A stretch of DNA of 64,000 nt from assembly GCA_964629635.1 (NCBI GenBank), contig CAZVQS010000002.1:1-64000 (forward strand). The letters are read 5' to 3'. The position numbers were made by a program, and so were the translations under genes. Under the pieces are notes generated by a model. The model had not been told where the DNA came from, did no database searches, and was given only the letters and a program-made list of their open reading frames with translations. This DNA comes from YC2-FULL-38-9 sp964629635 (GTDB lineage: Bacteria; Patescibacteriota; Microgenomatia; UBA1406; GWC2-37-13). Within the stretch, counting starts at the first letter, position 1. Each line of letters starts with the position of its first letter. Of the stretch, positions 57,556-64,000 are shown one piece after another.

Positions 57556-58432
57556 AATGCAGGGTGTGCTCTGGGCTTTGTTTACCGCAACCGTTTCCGG
57601 TTTTGCCATATTCTATTCGAAAGTGTCGGTTGCCAAAATAGATCCGCTTGTCCTTGCAACCGCCCGCAACCTGTTTGTCGGATTCGCGTTCGCGTCGCTA
57701 CTTTTGCTGTCCTCCAAGCTGAGGGAGTTGACGGAGCTGAAAAAAAGCAGCCTTGCCAAACTTATTCTCATCGGTACCATCGGCGGCAGCATACCGTTTT
57801 ATCTCTTTTTTACCGGCATCCGGCTCATCGGCGCCCAACAGGCGAACCTGATCCATAAATCGCTTTTCGTGTGGGTTGCGGTGCTGGCAGCCATTTTTCT
57901 CAAGGAGAAAATCAATGTCCGGCATATCGTATCGGGGCTTTTCATAATATCCGGAACCTATGTGTTTGCGCCCTTTGGGCTTTCCTTGGGTAGGGGCGAG
58001 CTTCTGGTCCTTGCCGCAACACTCATGTGGTCGGTCGAAAACATCATCGCAAAAAAAGTCTTGAGGGAAGTATCGTCCGAAACGACCGGTCTCTTCCGCA
58101 TGGGCTTGGGGGGTCTGGTCCTTTTTCTCCTGACGGTCGTATCCGGAAAAGCACCGCTTCTTTTCAGTCTTGACCGTACGCAGCTTGCAACCGTAATGAT
58201 CGGAGGCGGCATCCTGTTTTTCTACGTGTACGGATGGTTCAAGGCATTGCGGCTTGCACCTGCGAGCCTGGTTACCGCGGTTCTCACCTTCTCCCTGGTT
58301 GTCGGAAACCTGTTAAACGGTGCGTTTGCCGGCATGCGGCTGACCGCAGGCGACATATACTCAACAGCGCTCGTTGCCGCGGGTGCCTGCCTGGTTGCCG
58401 GCTTCGGCATCAAGGAACTGAAACATCAATGA
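57533..58432 (+). CDS. EamA/DMT-family transporter
   Basis: A 299-residue transporter with ten helices arranged as two EamA repeats: GFAIFYSKVSVAKIDPL in the first, AATLMWSVENIIAKKVL in the second. Substrates of the family are metabolites or amino acids, not predictable here. ATG 57533 and 57539 are both possible. Its start overlaps the HypC-like gene by 23 bases, and its stop the next gene by four, so it is part of the cluster's transcript. Confidence 0.85.
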   Translation: MLMKNQNKMQGVLWALFTATVSGFAIFYSKVSVAKIDPLVLATARNLFVGFAFASLLLLSSKLRELTELKKSSLAKLILIGTIGGSIPFYLFFTGIRLIGAQQANLIHKSLFVWVAVLAAIFLKEKINVRHIVSGLFIISGTYVFAPFGLSLGRGELLVLAATLMWSVENIIAKKVLREVSSETTGLFRMGLGGLVLFLLTVVSGKAPLLFSLDRTQLATVMIGGGILFFYVYGWFKALRLAPASLVTAVLTFSLVVGNLLNGAFAGMRLTAGDIYSTALVAAGACLVAGFGIKELKHQ

Positions 58433-59166
58433 TCGACAAACAGGGTTTGCTCTTGTGCGCGCGCTATTCGGTGGCCCCCAACTATTTCGGATACTGCGGT
58501 CCCGGGGAAAATGCCAGCCTGGTCGACCATCTGAAAGAGGGGGTTGCGGATCCGGAAATGCGGTCCATCCTCAAGGAATTTGAAACCCTGCACCTGTATC
58601 TTAAGCTCATTGCCCGCGAAAACGGGATAGAAGATGCGTTTGACCGGCGGGTCGTTGACGCGTACTGGGTCGGTAACGGGCTTTTGGACCGCGTTGGAAA
58701 CGGCGATTATGCGGCATTGCTTGATGAGAAGTTCCATATCGGCCGGAAACTGGAGCATAAAGCGTACGGACTACTGAAACACAAAGTCCTTACCCGCCGC
58801 CTGTATCCGCACCACTCCTTCCACGTGTTCAATATTTTCAAACGCACCGGCCATGACCCCGCATTTCATACCCTCAAAACGATGGACGAATGCCGTATCG
58901 GATGGGGGAAAGTCGTTAAAACCGCTCCGGATTCGGTTACCTGCAGGACGCGCCCCCTTGTGTTCACGGACAACCGGCTGGGTTTCGGGCGGGCGGTCGA
59001 GCGTACCCTGCATAGGGAATACCGGGGCAAGCAAATTTTGGACAGGGTGAAAGTCGGGGATTGGGTCAGTTTCCACTGGGGGCATGTGTGCGATATCATT
59101 TCGCCGAAGCAGGTCGCGTCGCTGAAAGCGTATACGGTCCGAGCTGTCGATTATTTCAACTCATGA
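58429..59166 (+). CDS. hydrogenase-cluster hypothetical protein, 245 aa
   Basis: A soluble protein beginning with MIDKQGLLLCARYSVAPNYFGYCGP, then LHLYLKLIAREN, HHSFHVFNIF and DWVSFHWGHVCD. Conserved-looking His and Cys residues recur. It matches a pattern I associate with DUF6390 proteins, without a known function. ATGA overlaps on both sides tie it to the EamA gene and the maturation protease. Confidence 0.65.
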   Translation: MIDKQGLLLCARYSVAPNYFGYCGPGENASLVDHLKEGVADPEMRSILKEFETLHLYLKLIARENGIEDAFDRRVVDAYWVGNGLLDRVGNGDYAALLDEKFHIGRKLEHKAYGLLKHKVLTRRLYPHHSFHVFNIFKRTGHDPAFHTLKTMDECRIGWGKVVKTAPDSVTCRTRPLVFTDNRLGFGRAVERTLHREYRGKQILDRVKVGDWVSFHWGHVCDIISPKQVASLKAYTVRAVDYFNS

Positions 59167-59549
59167 AACGCATTTATGTATTCGGCAACCCGTTCCTCAA
59201 AGAGGACGGCGTGTCCCTCACGCTTGCCCAGTCGATGCAAAAATCGTTTCCCTTCCTTGAATTCGTCGTCATGGACCCGAACGACAATTTTCCCCCGGAG
59301 GGGGAGCGGGATCTTTGTATCCTTGATGCGGTAAAAGGGATCGGCAAGGTTATGCTTCTTGATTTCAACGACCTTTCAACCGTTGAAAAAAGCCCGGTTT
59401 CGCCGCATGATTACGACCTGCTGCTGCATCTTCTTTTGCTCAAGAAGATGAAACGGATCGATGAGGTCAGGATCATAGGTGTTCCCTACGGTGCGGCTGA
59501 CAGCGGTGTTGCGGAAGAGGTGCGCATGCTTATTTCCAGTTTACTTTGA
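59163..59549 (+). CDS. hydrogenase maturation protease
   Basis: A 128-residue protein of the HycI/HybD class: YVFGNPFLKEDGVSL matches GNxxxxDDG with one Asp replaced (Lys-Glu-Asp), followed by LCILDAVKGIG and IGVPYGAA. It would clip the C-terminal tail of the large subunit after nickel insertion. The gene converges with that subunit's gene and overlaps its end by 20 bases. Confidence 0.8.
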   Translation: MKRIYVFGNPFLKEDGVSLTLAQSMQKSFPFLEFVVMDPNDNFPPEGERDLCILDAVKGIGKVMLLDFNDLSTVEKSPVSPHDYDLLLHLLLLKKMKRIDEVRIIGVPYGAADSGVAEEVRMLISSLL

Positions 59550-60864
59550 GGAAATGGGACGCGCATGACATGCAGGGGTCAAACGCCCGGATGAATTTTT
59601 CCACTTCATAAATGATCTTGTGCTGCGTTGCCCCTAAGACGAGAAGCTCCTCCACGATTTCCCGGATGGCGCGTTCCATGATTACCTGGTTCTGGCCGGT
59701 CGGAACCACGATTTCGCCTTTTCGCACCATGCCGTTTGACGCTATTTCCAGCTTGTAGTAAAGGGTGCCGCGCGGCGCCTCGATCACCCCCACTCCGAAT
59801 CCTTCCCTTGCCACCGGCTTTACCGGCGCCTCGGGTTTTATCTCCATGATGCCGTTTATCAGTTCCACTGCCTGGTCAATCGAGTGGAGGATTTCCACCG
59901 CCTGGGCGAGGTTGTTGTAAAACAGGTTTTTTGTCGGGATGAGCTTCAGGTATTTTGCGGCGCTTTCCTTCGTTTGCGCATGGAGGTACTGTCCGCCCAG
60001 ACTCAAGCGGGCGATTGCGCCGACCATCATGAGGTCGCCGTCGAAATTGAATCCGCGCGCCTGCGAATAGGGGATAACCATGCCGTTGAGGTGGTTGCCG
60101 AGGTCCTGTTCCTCGATCGTTTCACCCTTTGACGTTTTGATTTCCCCGTCAAGGTACGAAAAATCCGGGGAAACGAGCGCGGAGAATACGAACGGCGCGT
60201 GCACCTCATGGAAAAAGGAAGTATTGGCGAAAAGCTCGATGAGTTTCAGTATTTTGGGCCGGATAGCCTTAAGGCCGGGTACGAGCGCTTTCAGGTCCTC
60301 GGTTTTGGGAACCTTGAGGAATCCCCCGACCTGGGGAGTAGGCGCATGCACGGAACGGCCGCCGACCGCAATAGACAACTTGTTTCCCGTTTCTTTCACC
60401 TCAAACGCATCATCCAGAAGTTCATGCTCAAGGGGATTCTCCATGTCAAAGTCAAGGATGGAGTTTTTCTTGAACACGTCAGGAAGCGCGAATATGTAAA
60501 GATGCAGTGCATGGTCCCGGATAATGAGTCCGTGGTACAGGAGCTTGCGCAAAAGCGCGGTCTGGGGAGAGGGCACGAGCCCGTATGCGTTTTCGACCGC
60601 TTTAATGGAGGCAAGCAGATGCGCATTGGAACAGGTTCCGCAGATGCGGCTCACGAGCGCGGGTACTGCAGTCGCCGGTTTGCCCTGGATTGCCTGGGTA
60701 TAAAAGCGTTTCCATTCCGAAATGCTGAACTTGAGATCCTTAACCCGGTTTTCCTCGATACGGATATCTAGGGAGGCGGCCCCTTCGATCTTGGATATCT
60801 CGTCCAGTTTGATCGAATAGGTCCCTTTGGAAATGTCGCTGATGTCAAAATTGCTGTCGTGCAT
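59530..60864 (-). CDS. [NiFe] hydrogenase large subunit
   Basis: A 444-residue subunit. The N-terminal site is SRICGTCSNAH (RxCGxCxxxH) and the C-terminal site DPCMSCASH, together giving four Ni-Fe ligating Cys. A seven-residue tail (FLKVNWK) follows the terminal His and is the expected target of the maturation protease. Sequence type suggests a group 3-like cytoplasmic enzyme; exact grouping needs phylogeny. It is two bases downstream of the small-subunit gene. Confidence 0.93.
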   Translation of the reverse strand: MHDSNFDISDISKGTYSIKLDEISKIEGAASLDIRIEENRVKDLKFSISEWKRFYTQAIQGKPATAVPALVSRICGTCSNAHLLASIKAVENAYGLVPSPQTALLRKLLYHGLIIRDHALHLYIFALPDVFKKNSILDFDMENPLEHELLDDAFEVKETGNKLSIAVGGRSVHAPTPQVGGFLKVPKTEDLKALVPGLKAIRPKILKLIELFANTSFFHEVHAPFVFSALVSPDFSYLDGEIKTSKGETIEEQDLGNHLNGMVIPYSQARGFNFDGDLMMVGAIARLSLGGQYLHAQTKESAAKYLKLIPTKNLFYNNLAQAVEILHSIDQAVELINGIMEIKPEAPVKPVAREGFGVGVIEAPRGTLYYKLEIASNGMVRKGEIVVPTGQNQVIMERAIREIVEELLVLGATQHKIIYEVEKFIRAFDPCMSCASHFLKVNWK

Positions 60865-60866
60865 AG

Positions 60867-61364
60867 TTATGGTTTTACTGCGGTGTCTTCGCCAAGACCC
60901 GCGATGCTTTTATTCACCAGGTCGATAAAAATCTGTTCGTTCATGGGGCAACCGGGTACGTTTGCGTCAACCGGGACGATGTCTGCGAGCTTCCTGACCG
61001 TTTCGCTGTAGGGAAAGGCATCAAGAATGGGCCTGATTTCGCTCTTTTGGCTTTCGTTGAAAAAATTTCTCTGGTTGGAGGGCGATCCGTTGACCGCGCA
61101 TGATCCGATTGCGACTAGAATTGCCGCCTTAGCGCGGATTTCCTTCAGTTTCGCCTCCTGGGAAGCGGAGCTGATAGCCCCCTCGACAAACGCGACATCC
61201 ATTTGCTGGATGTCCTTGGTGTCGTCCCTGCGAAGCGTCCGCGCATGTACGAATTCGAGTTTTGCGAACCACTCCCGGTAATATCTGTTGAGTATTTCGG
61301 TGAACATGATGGTGGAGCCTTCACAGCCGGTGAACGAAAACAGCCCGATCCGGAGTTTCCTCAT
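60867..61364 (-). CDS. [NiFe] hydrogenase small subunit, short
   Basis: A 165-residue subunit with TGCEGSTIMF, AIGSCAVNG and VPGCPMNE: the proximal [4Fe-4S] site. Only three of the four usual Cys are evident, because the N-terminal CxxC has Phe (or, in another alignment, Ser) for one Cys. There is no C-terminal ferredoxin-like extension, so only one cluster is expected. It has no twin-arginine signal, so the enzyme is cytoplasmic. TAGAAT exactly six bases upstream makes it leaderless. Confidence 0.88.
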   Translation of the reverse strand: MRKLRIGLFSFTGCEGSTIMFTEILNRYYREWFAKLEFVHARTLRRDDTKDIQQMDVAFVEGAISSASQEAKLKEIRAKAAILVAIGSCAVNGSPSNQRNFFNESQKSEIRPILDAFPYSETVRKLADIVPVDANVPGCPMNEQIFIDLVNKSIAGLGEDTAVKP

Positions 61365-61370
61365 ATCATC

Positions 61371-61430
61371 ATTCTATCACGGGCGGGACCGATTGTTTTT
61401 ACATCAACAGGCAGGCATATCTGCTATCAT
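61371..61430. promoter_or_regulatory. divergent leaderless -10 boxes
   Basis: Minus strand TAGAAT (complement of 61371-61376), six bases before ATG 61364. Plus strand TATCAT (61425-61430), six bases before ATG 61437. The whole divergent region is 72 bases. Confidence 0.55.
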
Positions 61431-61436
61431 GGATAT

Positions 61437-62498
61437 ATGACCCTTACCGAGGTGTCCTATTTCAGTCGCAAGCTCGCGCCTTTTTTCATCCTTGCCTTTG
61501 TCGTGGTACTTATCATGTTTTACACGATAAAACTGTTCTTCCTGTTTGCGGAAATGAACCGGCCGGAAGATCTGCCTATCGAGACGGTCTTCAACGAATT
61601 GAAGCCTATTGAGATCGCAACCGCGTCAAACAGCGCCGGGCATTCCTACGTGATCGATACCGTCGATGGAGAACCGATTACCGCGACCGCAACCGCAAAA
61701 GTGTTCATGCTTCCCGAAAGCAAATTCCGGTTCGGCTACCGCGAAAAAATATACCTCATGGCAAAAACATTCGGGTTCGAACCGGAGATAGAACACAAGC
61801 TTGAAAACAAGACAGAGGCGGTTTTCGACGACGGAAAAAAGAAGCTACGGATCGATATCAACAATTTCAATTTCAAATTCGATACCGACATCACACACAG
61901 TCCGGAGCTTTTCGAAAAAAACGGGGCTCCGAACAAGGAAACTGCCCAGAACCGGGCGGTCGACTTCCTCAAGTCGTTTGACCGGTATCCGGAAGATCTG
62001 GCAAAAGGCCGTATGAACGTGATTTTCCTCGAGTACGACAAGGCAGCAAGCAAAACCGGGGTTCTTGCCGACAATATCGGCTCCAACATGGTCGAGGTTG
62101 ACTTTTACCGCGCGGACATCGACCAGTATCCGATCGTGTCTTCAAGCTATTTCAACAGCCACAACTATGTGACCATGGTGGTGACGGAGTTCGATTATAA
62201 GGTGGTAAGCGCACGCATCAGTTTCTTCGAGAAGTCCGAGGGACAGGTCGGCATTTATCCGGTTATCGACGGGCATGCCGCCCTTGAAAAACTGGCGACA
62301 GGCAGCGGATTTATCGTGTCGGGTGCAAATATTCCAAAAAAGGAAATAGCTATCAAGAGGATGTTTTTGGGTTACTACGATCCGGACGTGTACCAGTCCT
62401 ACCTCCAGCCGGTGTATGTGTTCCTGGGGGACGATAATTTTGCGGCATATGTGCCGGCTATCACGGATGAATGGCTGATCGATTACTCCAAGCTGTAG
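61437..62498 (+). CDS. membrane-anchored hypothetical protein, 353 aa
   Basis: One N-terminal membrane segment (about residues 14-38, LAPFFILAFVVVLIMFY) and a large extracytoplasmic part without Cys. Repeating aromatic strands (NFNFKFDTDI, YFNSHNYVTMVVTEF, SFFEKSEGQVGIYPVIDG) suggest a beta-rich surface domain. I do not recognise it. ATG 61437 is set by the -10 box six bases upstream; the frame is open far beyond it, into the hydrogenase gene. It overlaps the convergent carboxypeptidase gene by 16 bases. Confidence 0.6.
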   Translation: MTLTEVSYFSRKLAPFFILAFVVVLIMFYTIKLFFLFAEMNRPEDLPIETVFNELKPIEIATASNSAGHSYVIDTVDGEPITATATAKVFMLPESKFRFGYREKIYLMAKTFGFEPEIEHKLENKTEAVFDDGKKKLRIDINNFNFKFDTDITHSPELFEKNGAPNKETAQNRAVDFLKSFDRYPEDLAKGRMNVIFLEYDKAASKTGVLADNIGSNMVEVDFYRADIDQYPIVSSSYFNSHNYVTMVVTEFDYKVVSARISFFEKSEGQVGIYPVIDGHAALEKLATGSGFIVSGANIPKKEIAIKRMFLGYYDPDVYQSYLQPVYVFLGDDNFAAYVPAITDEWLIDYSKL

Positions 62499-63388
62499 TA
62501 CTTCACGTTTTCGTCGATCCATCGCACCACGTTTCGCGTGTCATTGAACCGGTCTTCGCTTTTGAGGATGACGATGATGAACTGGTGCCCATTTTTTTTG
62601 TAGAAACTCACGAGGTTTTCTCCCGCGTTCTCGGTATATCCGGTCTTGAGTCCGCCGATGCCGTGGATTTCGCCAAGCAGCTGGTTGACGTTGGTAAGGC
62701 GGTGGAATCGGGTGAATTCCTCGTCCGCGATTTCGATTTCCTTGGTGGCCACAAACCGGGCGAGATACTTGTTTTTCAAAAGTTCCCGGGCCGCCACCGC
62801 CAGGTCAAGGGGGGTTGTGTACTGGTTCGGGTTATCCAGCCCCGCCGGGTTTTCGAAATGGGTAGACTGCATGCCGATTTCTTTTGCCTTGTCGTTCATG
62901 AGCGTAATGAATTTGTCATACCCGACATTGTCCGCGAACGTGTATGCTGCATCGTTTGCCGAATGCACGAGGATACCGTAGAGGAGGTTTTCCGCGCTCA
63001 TGCGCTCGCCCTGCACAAGGTCCATCACCTGGCCTTCGGTAAATGCTTTTTTTACGGTCAGGATATCTTCGGGTTTATAGACATCGTTCACGACGAGGGA
63101 TGTTATGATCTTGGTAGTGGAGGCGGGGAAAAACCGCTCCCTGCTGTTGCGCTCGTACACGGGGGTGAATGAGGGAAGGTCGGCAATGTAAACTCCCGCT
63201 GCCGTAATATCGGGCGGCGGTGCTTTGTCGACATAGGGAACCGGATGTATTTTGAACGGAAGGGAAACTTCCTGTTTGCCGAACGCTTCGCGGTTATAGG
63301 CGAATATATGGTAATACCACGAGTCGCCCGGATAAAAGAGAAAAAGGAATGTGAAAAGGACAAACAGGATATGGAATCGGTACTTCAT
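62483..63388 (-). CDS. D-alanyl-D-alanine carboxypeptidase (S11)
   Basis: A 301-residue penicillin-binding-protein-type peptidase with an N-terminal signal or anchor (FHILFVLFTFLFLFY). The three active-site motifs are present: STTK (SxxK), SAN (SxN) and KTGYTE (KTG). It trims the terminal D-Ala of peptidoglycan stem peptides, showing that this cell builds a cross-linked wall. It overlaps the aspS stop by four bases. Confidence 0.93.
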   Translation of the reverse strand: MKYRFHILFVLFTFLFLFYPGDSWYYHIFAYNREAFGKQEVSLPFKIHPVPYVDKAPPPDITAAGVYIADLPSFTPVYERNSRERFFPASTTKIITSLVVNDVYKPEDILTVKKAFTEGQVMDLVQGERMSAENLLYGILVHSANDAAYTFADNVGYDKFITLMNDKAKEIGMQSTHFENPAGLDNPNQYTTPLDLAVAARELLKNKYLARFVATKEIEIADEEFTRFHRLTNVNQLLGEIHGIGGLKTGYTENAGENLVSFYKKNGHQFIIVILKSEDRFNDTRNVVRWIDENVKYYSLE

Positions 63389-64000
63389 TTATCCTCAGGT
63401 TCCTTATCAACATGTAACCCGAGCTCGACGAGCTTTTCCTCACGGATCGGGGAGGGGGCATTCATGACCGCGGTTTTGCCGCCCGATGTCATCGGGAATG
63501 GAATGACCTCTCGCAGCGAGGGCTCGTTCGTGATGCAGGTGAGCAGCCGGTCGATGCCCGGCGCGATGCCTCCGTGGGGAGGGGTGCCGTAGGAAAACGC
63601 TTCAAGCATATGGCCGAACTGGGATTGGATTTCCTCCTGCCCATACCCCATGATTTCAAAAACGGTCTTCAAAACGTCCGGTTCATGGCTTCTGATGCTG
63701 CCACCGCCGACCTCATACCCGTTGCAGACCAGATCGTACTGGGTGGTGAGTATTTTCGGTATGTCGCGTTTGGCAAGGAGCGCTTCCTTGTATTCGGGAA
63801 GAGGGGCCGAAAAGGGGTTGTGGGTGAATGTCCAGCCGCCTTCTTCCGTTTTTTCGAAAAAGGGGAAATCCACAACCCATGCGAATGCCTGGATATTCTG
63901 CTTTTTTTCCTCCTCCGTGCGCATGTCGAATTTGTCTGCCCCGTATTGCTCCATCGCCTGTTTGTAGGTGAACACGGGGAACGGTTTCGTGCGGATCGGG
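63385..64000 (-). CDS. aspS: aspartyl-tRNA synthetase, C-terminal part
   Basis: The frame runs through the right edge (upstream codons read PIRTKPFP before the internal GTG at 63975), so only the last 205 or so residues are here. FTHNPFSAPL, YDLVCNGYEVGGGSIR and PPHGGIAPGIDRLL are class II motif 3 and flanking signatures of bacterial-type AspRS. It charges tRNA-Asp, and perhaps tRNA-Asn if the cell uses the amidotransferase route. Confidence 0.95.
   Translation of the reverse strand, partial: PIRTKPFPVFTYKQAMEQYGADKFDMRTEEEKKQNIQAFAWVVDFPFFEKTEEGGWTFTHNPFSAPLPEYKEALLAKRDIPKILTTQYDLVCNGYEVGGGSIRSHEPDVLKTVFEIMGYGQEEIQSQFGHMLEAFSYGTPPHGGIAPGIDRLLTCITNEPSLREVIPFPMTSGGKTAVMNAPSPIREEKLVELGLHVDKEPEDK

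Noticed and set aside
61203..61436. Upstream extension of the 353-residue protein
   Set aside because: It is antisense to the hydrogenase small subunit; the -10 box fixes ATG 61437.
1..64000. CRISPR array or insertion sequence
   Set aside because: No regularly spaced repeats and no transposase frame with terminal inverted repeats were seen.

Overview
The window looks like a chromosomal segment of a Candidate Phyla Radiation (Patescibacteria) bacterium, most likely of the Microgenomates group. That placement is an inference from the gene mix: fermentative enzymes (lactate dehydrogenase, enolase), many cell-surface glycosyltransferases and GH130-type proteins, a minimal two-subunit [NiFe] hydrogenase, GroESL, and many family-less proteins, with no respiratory chain in view. 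There are no rRNA genes or CRISPR arrays. Five tRNA genes are present: Phe (cut by the left edge), Gly, Cys, Ser and Tyr.

Layout. 0-4.7 kb: tRNAs, two NUDIX hydrolases, a methyltransferase, a cupin, a GT2 and a phosphoesterase. 4.7-8.5 kb: an AT-rich, defence-like accessory block beside tRNA-Cys and tRNA-Ser (HNH protein, membrane NERD protein, restriction-endonuclase-like/nSTAND NTPase). 8.6-15.5 kb: unknown proteins, SDR, PQQ-type sugar dehydrogenase, cyclophilin and a GT39-like enzyme. 15.5-24.3 kb: a copper/thiol block (DUF1573, CcdA, OmpR/histidine kinase pair, HMA-SafE-cupredoxin fusion, CopZ-like protein, long CopA). 24.4-29.7 kb: Lon-like AAA+ ATPase without protease, groES-groEL, a 38-residue small protein, enolase, NUDIX. 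29.6-33.4 kb: two large double-GH130 proteins. 33.4-35.4 kb: an operon of an unrecognised protein and a creatininase-family hydrolase, preceded by two tandem Cys-codon leader peptides, each with its own terminator. 35.4-45.2 kb: PIG-L deacetylase, PPC/DUF296, peptide deformylase, double GT2, GT39-like enzyme, secreted glycosidase-like protein, Ca2+/Na+ exchanger, EEP-family enzyme. 45.4-47.7 kb: a TasA/SipW-like module with two substrates and two signal peptidases. 49.7-55.2 kb: a second AT-rich block (ZIP transporter, DUF134, DUF5320, MarR and a MacAB-like exporter). 55.3-61.4 kb: tRNA-Tyr, lactate dehydrogenase and the hydrogenase with its maturation genes. The right edge has a D,D-carboxypeptidase and a partial aspS.

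Two signals stand out. First, the 33.5-33.8 kb leader reads as two complete four-segment, cysteine-codon, ribosome-mediated transcription attenuators in series, driving a gene pair of unknown function; this is the best candidate here for an undescribed system. Second, twelve genes place the start ATG exactly six bases after a TANNNT -10 box, so their transcripts should be leaderless. Clear Shine-Dalgarno sites occur only before a few genes with real leaders (33788, 33424, 43397, 51141). The spacing rule also settles several start codons.
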